Of a DNA stretch of 64,000 bases, positions 44,594-54,115 are shown piece by piece (positions within the stretch are counted from its first letter, which is position 1; each line of letters opens with the position of its first letter). Below the pieces are notes generated by a model. It worked only from the letters and a program-made list of their open reading frames with translations, ran no database searches and had not been told where the DNA came from. Source of the DNA: Vibrio mytili (GTDB taxonomy: Bacteria > Pseudomonadota > Gammaproteobacteria > Enterobacterales > Vibrionaceae); assembly GCF_000830505.1 (NCBI RefSeq), contig NZ_JXOK01000015.1, forward strand, positions 103,300 through 167,299, read 5' to 3'. The position numbers and the translations under genes were made by a program.

Positions 44594-44826
44594 TGTCGCT
44601 TCCTTACGTTCTTGTTTAAGAAGTAAAGAATAGCGAGCTATTGATTTAAAAGAGAAAAAGGAAGGATTTCGGGCATTCCGAACGCGGTTTTCGCTATTCC
44701 GAACGCTGATTTCGGAGTTCGCTTAAAAGTGTTCGGATAATCGCGGAATGTGCGTTCGGATTAAACCGAAATAGGTGTTCGGGTCATACCGAAATGGCTG
44801 TTCGGAATGCTCCGAAATACGCAAAA

Positions 44827-45402
44827 TCAAGCATAAGAATAGTTGCTTTCATGGGTGAGCGATTCTTCTTCATTTTTTCCGCTACATGCTTGGTTTTTAC
44901 AGAAAGGGCAATCCACACTTGTTCTTTGATTAACTGATGTGAAGTAGTTGCACTTGCAGCTATGACAAGTTTCTATCATAGCTTCACCAGAACGCAGCTC
45001 TTGGGCTAAACACCACGCATCGGTGATGTCGAGCATCTGCCAACGAGTTCCTTTCATTCCAGGCGTCTCATTTCTAATAGCGCAATACATTTGGTAAGCC
45101 ACATGGAGTGCATCAATGTTTATTGAACGAAGGGCCGCTTCGCCAGCTATATTGTAATAAAGCTGCATCAATAGAGACGCTTCAATCTTTGATGTATGGC
45201 TATGAATCAAAGTTGCACCTCCACGCGCAGTTCTACTCTTCCTGCAAATTTCAAGACCTTCATCTTCTAGCTCTTTGTACATTCTACGTACTTGCTTGTA
45301 GGTAAGCCCTGTTTCTACCATGATGATCTTGGTAATGTATCCAGCCAAAGCCATGTTCCTAGCCGATATCCATCGGGCCAAAGAGTTTGAATTACAACTC
45401 AT
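44827..45402 (-). CDS. FlhC-like transcriptional activator (AcaC/SetC type)
   Basis: The 191-residue protein has the FlhC layout: an N-terminal helical domain with an HTH-like segment (VETGLTYKQVRRMYKEL) and a C-terminal zinc site CHSCKCNYFTS ... DCPFC, the same CxxC pairs as FlhC. In SXT/R391 and IncA/C elements FlhC-like and FlhD-like proteins form the master activator of conjugation. A GGAGGC site precedes the ATG, which overlaps the FlhD-like gene by 11 bases. Palindromes in the backbone are candidate targets. IS21 lies immediately downstream. Confidence 0.85.
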   Translation of the reverse strand: MSCNSNSLARWISARNMALAGYITKIIMVETGLTYKQVRRMYKELEDEGLEICRKSRTARGGATLIHSHTSKIEASLLMQLYYNIAGEAALRSINIDALHVAYQMYCAIRNETPGMKGTRWQMLDITDAWCLAQELRSGEAMIETCHSCKCNYFTSVNQRTSVDCPFCKNQACSGKNEEESLTHESNYSYA

Positions 45403-45997
45403 TGCCGCCTCCCGTTGTAGTTATAGATTGTTGATGCTTCTTTAAAATAAGGTGTGTAACCCTTTGTTCGTCACTGTCCAGAATTTCTCTCACCAGCTCA
45501 GGTGAAAACCTGATCGAAAATGGCATATCCTGACTACATGCTAAGTTTCTTAGTTGATTATCAGAGGCTTGAGATACGATTTTTGTAAGGTTGACTGAGA
45601 CCCCGAAAGTTTGCGCTGCAATATTAATGTCTTGCTGTGACACTTTTCCCATAAGCAGCCAATATGCAGCCCCAAATCCAGAGTCAGAAGAAGGCGTCAA
45701 ACAAATTTGATCGAAGGATTGCTCCAAGTGTGAGATATAGGTTTTTTCTGGCGAGGAAAGCTTAAAAGAAAGGATCACACCTGATGATAAGAGCTCTAAT
45801 TGATGCTTTGTAGCATCCGCAAGTGCTTCCACTGTTTCCAGTGGAAGAGAAAATTGCTCCGAGACTTCTCGTGGGTGGATTTCTGCTAGGTGCTTCAACA
45901 ATGTCCATAAAGACAGATCAAATTCGTAAACATTTCTATCAGCCTGGGATTCACTAAGAGAGGCAATATTCATATTGTAAGAACATGAGTAGTCCAT
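45392..45997 (-). CDS. Tandem FlhD-like activator (AcaD/SetD type)
   Basis: The start is taken at ATG 45997 (MDYSCSYNMNIAS), whose GAGGG site lies in the end of the transglycosylase gene; 201 residues. An ATG at 46072 would overlap that gene by 74 bases. Two segments each resemble FlhD: DLSLWTLLKHLAEIHPREV onward (about residues 27-81) and AAYWLLMGKVSQQDINIAA onward (about 110-165). Both keep the FlhD rhythm of LLL-x-A-x-R helix, then LxxLAxA, then xCxFRF-like strand. A fused FlhD dimer is implied. Partner is the FlhC-like protein encoded next. Confidence 0.75.
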   Translation of the reverse strand: MDYSCSYNMNIASLSESQADRNVYEFDLSLWTLLKHLAEIHPREVSEQFSLPLETVEALADATKHQLELLSSGVILSFKLSSPEKTYISHLEQSFDQICLTPSSDSGFGAAYWLLMGKVSQQDINIAAQTFGVSVNLTKIVSQASDNQLRNLACSQDMPFSIRFSPELVREILDSDEQRVTHLILKKHQQSITTTGGGNEL

Positions 45998-45998
45998 C

Positions 45999-46541
45999 CT
46001 AAATGCCCTCTGTATCCAAGTTTCTATAAATGGCAAGGATTCGACTGCCGTAATTTCTTGCTCTAGCTTCATCAGACCAGGTGTAGTAACGACCGATGCC
46101 TAGCTCCAAATCTCCAGGAGCGGACGAAATGCACTGGGCTAAGTAACCAGCTCCGACGTCAACGTTTTTAGCAGGGTCCAAGAGCTCATCTGGAGAACTT
46201 ACTTTATCTCCGTGCCAACGTAGATTGATTTGCATCATACCTACGTCAACATTTCTTCCGTGCTGAGCGAGAAGTGCATCGAGTTTTAACTTGGCTGATT
46301 CGAGAGAGGTCTCGTAATGAGGACCACCTTTGAGTGTCCTTAATGCCCAAGGCCAAGGGCTAATGTTTCCATCACCTCGACCTGTAGCTGACTCAGCCAA
46401 CGCAACAGAGTACAAAAGCTTCGCTTCTACACCGTGTTTTATTGCTGCCTTTTCGAATACTGTACCAGTTAAGTCAATCGCGTTTGCTACGCTAGACATC
46501 CCGAGCAACGTAATTGCTATAAACTTCTTGACCCTTTCCAT
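45999..46541 (-). CDS. Lytic transglycosylase (SLT domain), conjugation-associated
   Basis: The 180-residue protein has a signal peptide (FIAITLLGMSSVANA) and an SLT fold with VALAESATGRGD (catalytic Glu in ALAES), VGMMQINLRWHG and GAGYLAQCI. Such peptidoglycan-opening enzymes let the conjugation machine cross the wall; the gene lies just upstream of the activator genes, as in SXT and IncA/C elements. The stop is two bases before the FlhD-like start. Confidence 0.9.
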   Translation of the reverse strand: MERVKKFIAITLLGMSSVANAIDLTGTVFEKAAIKHGVEAKLLYSVALAESATGRGDGNISPWPWALRTLKGGPHYETSLESAKLKLDALLAQHGRNVDVGMMQINLRWHGDKVSSPDELLDPAKNVDVGAGYLAQCISSAPGDLELGIGRYYTWSDEARARNYGSRILAIYRNLDTEGI

Positions 46542-46586
46542 ATATGAAAACCCTTATTTTCCTAGCCAGTCCTTCGGGGTGATCCC

Positions 46587-46844
46587 TTAAACTTTCAATT
46601 TTTCTTTTGGTAATCCGTCTTCGTATCTTTCCGGCCATATCTCAGTAGGCTTTTTGTTTTACGCTTGTGCGATAACGTACTCCCAGCGCGGGGACGGTTC
46701 GTACAAAGTGTTAGAAAGTACTTGTCGAGATGTTTTGTGCTCCCTTGCCAGGGATGCCAGGGATTTCCCTTGTATCTTTAACTGATACTTTATCCAACTG
46801 CGTTTCTGTTCTTCGTTTTGGGGAATTTCGCTATTCAAATACAT
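46587..46844 (-). pseudogene. Ner/Nlp-type small regulator with internal stop codon
   Basis: From ATG 46844 (MYLNSEIPQNEEQK) the frame shows an HTH (SLASLAREHKTSRQVLSNTL) and WEYVIAQA, then an in-frame TAA, then in the same frame NKKPTEIWPERYEDGLPKE. PTEIWPERY is the hallmark C-terminus of Ner-like DNA-binding proteins, so the stop replaces a sense codon (probably a TTA). Full length is about 85 residues. IncA/C elements have a Ner-like repressor of the activator genes in this place. If real, the stop shortens the protein but leaves the HTH. Confidence 0.65.
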
Positions 46845-47039
46845 CCTTTGTCTCTCTATTACCAAACTCTTTTTAAAGTTGCTTTCTTGTCGTTTGTTGA
46901 TATTTCTTGACGTATTATGATCTTATTTATAGGGTCATAAAGTGAGCCTGTCAACAGAAAAAAACTTTAAAAATAGTTTTATCTTGCGTGGTAGCGTTTT
47001 TTGCAGTAAGCGAATTGAAATTTGAAGTTTAATTTTTAT

Positions 47040-47240
47040 GCAGGTGCTTTTGACCTGCTAGAATTTTATGCCCAGTTGGGTTGGAGTCATGGGCTATAGG
47101 CGTACCATTCGGGGGAGTGGTACGAAGAGGCTGAGTATCAAAAAGGAATGTACTCTACGTGTGTGTAGTAAGCTAAATAAGGTTTAGGAACCGAGCGGGC
47201 GCTGGTTTCTAATAAATTCACAACTAACCCTAAGGGTGAT
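47040..47240 (+). promoter_or_regulatory. Structured intergenic region upstream of the regulator operon
   Basis: GCAGGT-GCTTTTG-ACCTGC (47040-47058) is an exact inverted repeat directly followed by TAGAAT. Downstream are GTACCA-TTCGGGGGAG-TGGTAC (47104-47125), a GGAACC / GGTTTC pair near 47188-47213 and AACCCTAAGGGT. It is more GC-rich than its surroundings. It may contain a small RNA or operators; no gene is seen in 46866-47548. Confidence 0.4.
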
Positions 47241-47447
47241 TCTTATTAATACTCTGACTTGCAGATGGGATCAGATGCAATTGCAACCATTACATTTGAC
47301 CGAATAGGGTGCATTTTAACCACTAACAAAATCCTAATCAACTGATTTCACAAATGGATCTATATTAAATTTAGCGTATCCATCACATTTTTACTGAGTA
47401 AAAGTCACATTTCTACCATTTTTTTAGGTGTAGAGTGTGAAGTAGGC

Positions 47448-47465
47448 ACTTTCACATGTGAAAGT
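47448..47465. promoter_or_regulatory. Dispersed 18-bp palindrome, site 8
   Basis: Perfect copy 24 bases upstream of the -35 at 47490 of the membrane-protein gene at 47549. It is the rightmost copy; none occurs in the transfer block after it. Confidence 0.85.
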
Positions 47466-47489
47466 GAGTAGTAAAACCTATGGTCATGG

Positions 47490-47516
47490 TTGCATTATTT
47501 GATTCTGTGATATACT
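47490..47516 (+). promoter_or_regulatory. Palindrome-linked promoter with extended -10
   Basis: TTGCAT (47490-47495), 15-base spacer ending in TGA, then TATACT (47511-47516); same layout as 25648 and 12735. Confidence 0.6.
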
Positions 47517-47548
47517 GGATATATATGAAATTCATTGAGGTCGTAAGT

Positions 47549-47908
47549 ATGAAGCATGTGATTAATGTTTTAGGTTTGTTTCTTTTGTTGCTAGGTTTTG
47601 TTATGGCGGCAGATACGGCTTGGGGCTGGGCTTTGATGTCAGTTCCTATAGTCTATTGGGCTATGAGTTTTCTCGTATTGGTACATAGAAGCCATTTTGC
47701 AGCCATAGTTTTTTGGGCTGCGCTAGCTTATATGAATTGGCAAATTGCAGTGGTTTCAATATCGGCATATTTAGTATTCTCTATTGTGAAGGCTGTTATT
47801 GTTCATCAACAAACACCAATTAGTAAGCGCTATTCTACGAAAAAGAAAAGTAGGACATTAGGTCTAGGCTTAGACATGAAAGAAGATCTGTATCGCATTG
47901 GCGATTAG
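47549..47908 (+). CDS. Four-helix small membrane protein, paralogue of 25752-26126
   Basis: Translation from ATG 47549 (MKHVINVLGLFLLLLG), with GAGG nine bases upstream, gives 120 residues with four membrane segments and a basic tail (YSTKKKSRTLGLG). The upstream in-frame ATG at 47480 falls inside the promoter and is rejected. Sequence, topology and promoter match the protein at 25752. It converges on traG and ends at a strong terminator. Confidence 0.75.
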   Translation: MKHVINVLGLFLLLLGFVMAADTAWGWALMSVPIVYWAMSFLVLVHRSHFAAIVFWAALAYMNWQIAVVSISAYLVFSIVKAVIVHQQTPISKRYSTKKKSRTLGLGLDMKEDLYRIGD

Positions 47909-47916
47909 CCAATTAG

Positions 47917-47939
47917 AAAGGAACCCGAAGGTTCCTTTT
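47917..47939 (+). terminator. Rho-independent terminator between the small membrane gene and traG
   Basis: AAAGGAACC-CGAA-GGTTCCTTTT, nine pairs with a tetraloop and T run; probably used in both directions. Confidence 0.85.
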
Positions 47940-47961
47940 ATTATTTTTTGTTTTTGAAAGA

Positions 47962-50900
47962 TCATTCAAACTGTTTATTGGCGATGTTATATCCACGAAT
48001 AGCGGTTAAGTAACTACCAGACCTGTCTCCGGCGTCGCCAGCATTTTGAAGGACATTTACAAGTTGATCTGTAAATTCCTGATTTTCTTTCGATAACACA
48101 GGGCTACCGTCAGGATTCATTATTGCTGCTCCATTAGCATCAGTTTCAGCGTATTGCATTTTCAAATTATTAACAGCTTGGTCCATTCTCTCTTGATTGG
48201 TATCAAAAGATTCAGCATAAACAGCCGCTTGTTCGTTTGTTAAACCGTATCTTGATGTTCCGAGTTCAGCCATAGTTTGCTTGAATTCATCTCCATATTG
48301 TTCCATGAAGTTAGCTGCTGCACTGCCACCAGCTTCCGCTGCCGACGCTGCTGCTGCTGCGTAGAATGCCCCTCGTTGTTCTAAGCTCATTCCTTTCGCT
48401 GCTTCTGATAGATCCGACTCTCCCGTTAACCACTCTTTGGCTGCGTTGTAACCGCTAGCTGCTGCGCCAATAACATTACGACCTAATTTAGCTGCTGCAA
48501 CTGCCATTTCTCCGCCAAAGCCGTACTCTTCGGAAATATAGTCGTCACCACGTTGAGTTGCCTCGATAAACTGGTCCCTTTGTTCTGGTGTCATAGTACG
48601 CAACTGATCCATTGCATTTGAAAAATCGCTCGCTGTCGCCTGTCCACCAGCTACAGCTGCACCACCAACTTGCTCAGCTCTTCTAGCCAACCAGTCGCCA
48701 GTGTTGTCTACTGCCCCCCAAGTGGAAGCGCTCCATGACATATCCGGCAAAGCATTGAGCATATTATTTCTTGCTTTTTGCTCTTCTGGGCTAGAAACAG
48801 CTCGGTTGGTCTGATTTGCAAGACTGCCTAATTGTTGGAGGTTTGCATCATGTTCGCTAGTTACCGGAGTAACAGGAGGTGTTGGTGGAGTTTCTGTTAC
48901 CGGAGCTGTGCCAGACGTACTGATTGTGTTCTCCCTAAAATTGGAAGGTAAAACAGGACCGTTTCCAACGTTGCTGCCTACGGTCTGTCCTAAATTCTCT
49001 GGTACAGTTGGAGGAGTGAGGCCGCTGTACTGTAGAGGGTCGCTTTCAAATCCGCTATTTCTCCCGGTAGCCAAGTTGATAGCACTAACAGCTGCTTGGA
49101 AACCTCCAACTTGTTGCCCTGGTTGGTAGTTGTTGGTATTTGTCATAGCTGTCAGTCTAGCTGCCGCTTTGGCTACACTTGTCCATTCCATAACCACGAT
49201 ATCTTTGTTCGAGATTTGCCGCTTCTTTTCGAACTGAATCCGGTGCATTTTGAAAATGTTGGTTGAGGTAATCCATTGCCTCTGGCGAGCGAGCCACTTC
49301 TCCACCCAATGTTTTAAAGTCGCTATTTGTCATCGAACCCATAGAGTTTTGCAATTGATCCATTGTTGTATAGGCATTAGTTGCAGAAACAAGCTCTTGT
49401 GCAGACTTAGATAGATTTTGAGATAAATTATCGCCCCATGACTGTTTAAAGGACTCGCCCCCTTGTCTATTTATTCCATGAGCTAATTGATTGGTAAGTG
49501 CCTGAGAATCAGTTTTACCCCATGAAACATTTTTCATGAATTGCGATACATCACTGGCAGACCACGTTGATGTGTCGCTTGTTGTAGACTCAGTTTTACC
49601 TATAGCGTCGGCTCTGAGATCGACTACATCATTACCACCTTTATTTCCATCCCCTTGAGACGGAATTGTTGCGACCCCCGTACCTTTTGAGGGGCCTGTT
49701 ATTGCTCGTTTAGCTGCTGCTCTCGCGGTTCCCATCAGTGGCATCATCATGGCCGCAGCTTCTTTTACATCTAAGGAGCCAACGGCTTGCATACCAAAAG
49801 CACCTTTTACAGCATCGGCATGTTGATCATCAATTTGAAACTTATCCATGAAGCTTTTAGCTTGTTGATTAACCAACTGGCTTTGTTGAGTGTTTTGTGA
49901 ACCTATAGTTCGGCCAATGCTAGAAAGACGAGAGTATGCTTGGTCTTGCGATACGCCATGAGAAAAACCTCGGCCAAGGGTGTCTGAGAATGCTTCTGAC
50001 TTCTGGCTTTGTACTGCCCTTGCTGAGCTAACCCCGCTTCCAATAGATGAGCCAAGAGAAAATGAACTGATCATGCTTTCTGCTCCTGTTGCCATCGTCC
50101 CACTAAATTGGTTGTGGTTATATGCAGGTTGACTGTTCATTACAGGGCCTTGATTCAAAGCGTCAGGTGACTGAATTTTCTCATTGACATGATCAGAACC
50201 GTTAACTCTGTTAGCAAGACTGGTAAATGCGTATGTTGATCCTGTCACTATGAACAGTGAAATAATAGGAGTGGCTGCTGCTAACATTCCCCCCGTAGCA
50301 ATCCAGTTCTGTAGAATGTCTCCTGTTGAGGATAATGCATACATTGAGTTTAAGCCTGGTGTAGATAGACTTGCCATTTCATTAGTCGCTGCGGTATGAA
50401 TGAATAGGTTTGTTATAGATAGAACTGGCATCCATAGCTGTATCCAGAGAACCGTTTGGAAGTATTTTCCTGCCAACGTCATTCCCATTGAACCCATAAC
50501 GATGATAAAGCCCATTATAGGAGTTATCGCGTAAACAAAACCTTCAAAGAACGTTAACATCGGTCTGACGACTGACATGAACATAGATTGCTCTGCTGCC
50601 CATTGAGTGTTTCGCTGTTGAATCGCTTGGTTAATCATCAATGCAGAACCATAGTCTTGAAGGTCCTGGTATCGTCCGGCAGCTGCTTCATAATACAAAG
50701 GCTCTAGTAGAGCGACTTTTGTATATTCTACTGCTGAGGTGGAAATTGCTCCTACTGCTTGTAATGAGTCAGCTATCTTTGTTAGAGCATTTACACCTGT
50801 ATAGGTAGGATCTACACCAAGTAGATTGTTTAAAGCGTTATTTACATTGGACCCACTTAGGTTATTTAATGCCCCAACAATACCAACCCCCTCAGCTGTA

Positions 50901-51598
50901 GACCATGCTTCACTACAAGTAAAATCACCACCATCGGGATTCGATGCGTTTAGATATACACGAGTTCCGTATAGTGAAGAATTGAATTGTAAGGCTTGAT
51001 CTAAAGGGAGTGTTAGAAGCTCATCTAAGCTCATCAGGTTGAGATCTACTTTTGTTAGCGTACATTCTCTAATGTAATTAGAAACTGAGCGACGAACATC
51101 AACATAGCCACCACCTTGCTCTTGGTTTAGGGCTGTAAAAATAGCGCTATCGTACACACCGCGTCTTACATCATTCAGTAGCTTGAGTGTTTCAGAAAAG
51201 TGAGTTTCAGTAACATTGGGTACGATAATGCCGTAACCAGTCTCAAATAATTTTGTTAGGGTGTAGCCAACATTCGATATAACACCTCCGGCAAAGCCTA
51301 TGCCAATCGGCACGTTTGCCACAGGACGAACTTGCCCGGTGTAAGCATCTTCAATCTTGACTAATGAAGTCGGTACGAAGAAGCAGGCGTATAGTAGCCA
51401 CCCCATAAAAATTTGCTGAATATTGATCTGTTTTGCCCCTTGGAAAACAGATTGAACGGTTATCATCACTACACCAATAAGCAACCCAACACTGACCATC
51501 TTGGTGAAGTCATTGGTCCCCGTGATCATGGCTACAGCAATTAATATCTGCTCAAGAAATGCTGAGTCGCCAATGGAGTAAATAGTAAATTCAGGCAT
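47962..51598 (-). pseudogene. traG: Conjugal transfer protein TraG, one-base insertion
   Basis: The first frame (ATG 51598, 813 residues) has the TraG_N membrane part (VSVGLLIGVVMITVQSVF, FVYAITPIMGFIIVMG) and the start of the large periplasmic C-terminal region, ending at RYRGYGMDK and nonsense. The second frame from about 49185 continues VAKAAARLTAMTNTNNY to the stop at 47962. Skipping one base near 49180 joins them into about 1212 residues, the usual size for SXT-type TraG. TraG acts in pilus assembly, mating-pair stabilisation and entry exclusion. It is last in traF-traH-traG. Confidence 0.88.
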
Positions 51599-51604
51599 GA
51601 AGTT

Positions 51605-53044
51605 TTACTCCTTTGTTCTTGGTGCTTTAGTTAGCGTCGATAACATATATTTATGCTTTCGAACGTTATTTAGGAGGTTGTTGTACTTTTCGATTTGAGA
51701 AGAGAGATCTCCATATTGAGCTGTAAGAATTGAGTATTCGGCTCTCATGTTGGCTTGAGATTCACGTAATACTTCCAACGCTTGCTGTTTATAAGGACTA
51801 TCACTGTTTGATATAGCAATAAATGCAGCTCTGAAAAGCTCATTGGTAAATGAATACATCATTGCTAGAGAAATCGCTCCAGACGACTCTGAGGCAAATA
51901 GCATTGCAGAGTCTTTAGATAGAACAGAAAGATTTCGGATGATTGCACCTATACCAACAGGTAAGCTAGCTAAAAAGTTTTGCTCGCTAGTTGATAGTGT
52001 TCCAGCATTACTAGCAAACTTGAAAATAATACCTGTAGATGTACTTGAACCAATAAGCATATCTTCAATTTGGCTCTTTATGCCTGTGATGTTGACGGTT
52101 TTAACACCGCCACCAGTTGCCCCAGCGCTTAGGCAATTTTCAGTATCTGAACCACATGAGTATATTTCAACGTTACTACCAGTGATTAGATCTGAAATTT
52201 GGATTTTATTGCCAGGTAAAGTGGTGATTGGTGTCGTTTTTTCCGTAATACTTGCGTGTGAATCATTAACAATATCACCGATTATTACTGTTCCCGTCAC
52301 AGACATTATGGCTTCTAGTAATGTGTTGTCTCCGTATGTGAACCATGCGTTTGCATTATTTTTCTTCAATTGCTTCCAGATGATATTACCAATCATTTTC
52401 TTGTACTCATCTGGGTTGTTTGATTTCAATTGTTCGAGTGGTGTAGAACCGCCTTGCTCTTGCTTAGATGAGAATACATCGTCAAACAGACCCGTTGTGG
52501 TAGCTGTAATGGAAGCGTCAGTTTTGTGTTTAACATCGAATGAAGAGGTAGCGTCATTTACGATACCTTGTGCTAGTTGACAAGAATTACCCAAATATTG
52601 GTTTAATTGTTGTATTTTCTTTTGGAAGTTTTCTATCCATTTTGCACCATCAGGAAAGACGTTATCCAATGCTAATTGGAATGCATATCCCTTTGCATTT
52701 GCAGCTACCGAACGCAGCAAAGTGACGATTTGTTCTGCGTTAACAAAGCTCAATGAGCCCCCAAATAGGTCAACACCACCACAACCAGCTTTCCATGATG
52801 GAGGTGTGAATGACACTAGGTTTTCATCAAATATGCGTGTTTTCGTGGTGTATCGACCACCAGCCAGAACCCCTCGACGCTGTGTTTCAAATACACCTGG
52901 TTGAGTGACATTGCTCATTTCATTGAAAAGGGCGTCCATTTCAGACTTTAAGCCGTTAGCTGTAGATATACTCGGTACTGTCCACAGAACGGATGCTACG
53001 CAAATAGCGAGAGCTTTCTTCCGCAGCTTGTTCTTTCTGAACAT
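51605..53044 (-). CDS. traH: Conjugal transfer pilus assembly protein TraH
   Basis: The 479-residue protein has a signal peptide (AICVASVLWTVPSISTANG), a TraH N-terminal region with PSWKAGCGGVDLFGGSLSF and GNSCQLAQGIV, and a C-terminal coiled coil (ILTAQYGDLSSQIEKYNNLL). TraH is a periplasmic component of F-type pilus extension. It lies one base before TraF's stop and seven bases before traG. The frame is intact. Confidence 0.95.
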   Translation of the reverse strand: MFRKNKLRKKALAICVASVLWTVPSISTANGLKSEMDALFNEMSNVTQPGVFETQRRGVLAGGRYTTKTRIFDENLVSFTPPSWKAGCGGVDLFGGSLSFVNAEQIVTLLRSVAANAKGYAFQLALDNVFPDGAKWIENFQKKIQQLNQYLGNSCQLAQGIVNDATSSFDVKHKTDASITATTTGLFDDVFSSKQEQGGSTPLEQLKSNNPDEYKKMIGNIIWKQLKKNNANAWFTYGDNTLLEAIMSVTGTVIIGDIVNDSHASITEKTTPITTLPGNKIQISDLITGSNVEIYSCGSDTENCLSAGATGGGVKTVNITGIKSQIEDMLIGSSTSTGIIFKFASNAGTLSTSEQNFLASLPVGIGAIIRNLSVLSKDSAMLFASESSGAISLAMMYSFTNELFRAAFIAISNSDSPYKQQALEVLRESQANMRAEYSILTAQYGDLSSQIEKYNNLLNNVRKHKYMLSTLTKAPRTKE

Positions 53045-53045
53045 C

Positions 53046-54049
53046 TTATTTCTCCTTAATTTTTTCGCGGATGAAGTCCATCAATTGTTCCGGCGGGATA
53101 TAGTTCCCTTTATCATCCGTCATGATTTCTTCTAAGGAAGCCTCACCTGTTTTATCGGTAAGAATTTCCGCAATGTTGTTGTCGGTATTAACCAGTGCTC
53201 TTGTTTTGTTGAATTCGTCATCACTGATCCAACCTGCTCGGCGAGCAGTAACTAGAATTCGATTGGCTGTATCTGGAAGTGACATTACCCCTTGCCCAAC
53301 AGGAGCAAAACTCCCATCTGGTGAAGCTAAGAATAAAGCTGGGTAGGTGACGACACCTAGCTGTTCGGCATGGCCGTTATCTACTTTGAACTCGGGGAAA
53401 ATGTTTCCTGGGAAAGGGGTGCCGTCAGAAGATACTGCCACGACAGTAAATCCATATCCTTGCTCAAGCATTTTGACTATTGGAGCCTGTATTTCGCACA
53501 TTTCGCAGTTTGGCTGGTAGAAGAAAAATAGACCCACACGACTTGCTACAGTCCCAAGTAATGTCTGCCTTTCCTTCCCAGCCTTACTATCTACTTGCTG
53601 AGATGCGAATGTGGCATAAGGTCTTCTGGACACTTCATCAAGATAAGGATCACCTAAAATAGCCAGTTCATATGCATCTTGCGCTTGTTCTGAACGATCC
53701 ATTGCGAACCGCTGCATGTAAGCAAAAGCTTTAGCGTTCTCAATGGTTGGGTTATCCCACCAAGCATCTTTGTATTTAGGTAAGTTCTCTCTAAACCACG
53801 CAGCAGAAAAATATTCAGGTCCTTCACTCTGGGCCATCTGTTCTTGCTCAGGAGGAGGTGGGGGAGGTTGTACTGCTACTGGCTTAGGTTTAGGTACTTC
53901 TTTTTCTTCTGGCTCGACTTCATAGAAAAACCATCCTTCCGCCTTTCTATCGTAAAAGCCGGGCCTACTGTCTTCTGCTACGGAGATATTTGGCATTGAG
54001 CTATCAATGCCAGCGCTAAAGTAGCTTTCTTTAAAGTCTTGTTGTTCAT
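53046..54049 (-). pseudogene. traF: Conjugal transfer protein TraF, signal peptide split by one base
   Basis: The true start appears to be ATG 54049, reading MNNKTLKKATLALALIA, a Sec signal, which goes out of frame just before MPNISVAEDSRPGFYD at 53996. One missing base near 53997 explains it and puts the cleavage site after SVA. The mature protein has a Pro-rich segment (VAVQPPPPPPEQ) and a thioredoxin fold with YQPNCEMCEIQAP (CxxC). TraF is a periplasmic disulfide-related pilus assembly factor. A shorter product from 53996 would lack its export signal. Confidence 0.85.
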
Positions 54050-54115
54050 GTCACCACACATATTTTCCCATTCAGGCATATGGTAACGGGGGGGAGGATT
54101 AAGGAATGCATCTGA

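Larger units (their letters stand above)
42233..44823 (-). mobile_element. IS21-family insertion sequence, 2591 bp, with 4-bp target duplication
   Basis: Both ends carry TGCGTATTTCGG, left at 42233 and inverted right ending at 44823. The target duplication is AAAT (42229-42232 and 44824-44827). Inside each end lie several further copies of a TTTCGG / CCGAAC repeat, typical multiple transposase-binding sites of IS21. The element separates the partition operon from the flhC-like gene and inserted directly after the latter's stop codon. Confidence 0.93.

Noticed and set aside
47480..47548. Longer start for the small membrane protein at 47549
   Set aside because: The upstream ATG lies inside the -35/-10 promoter shared with the paralogue, and a good ribosome site precedes 47549.
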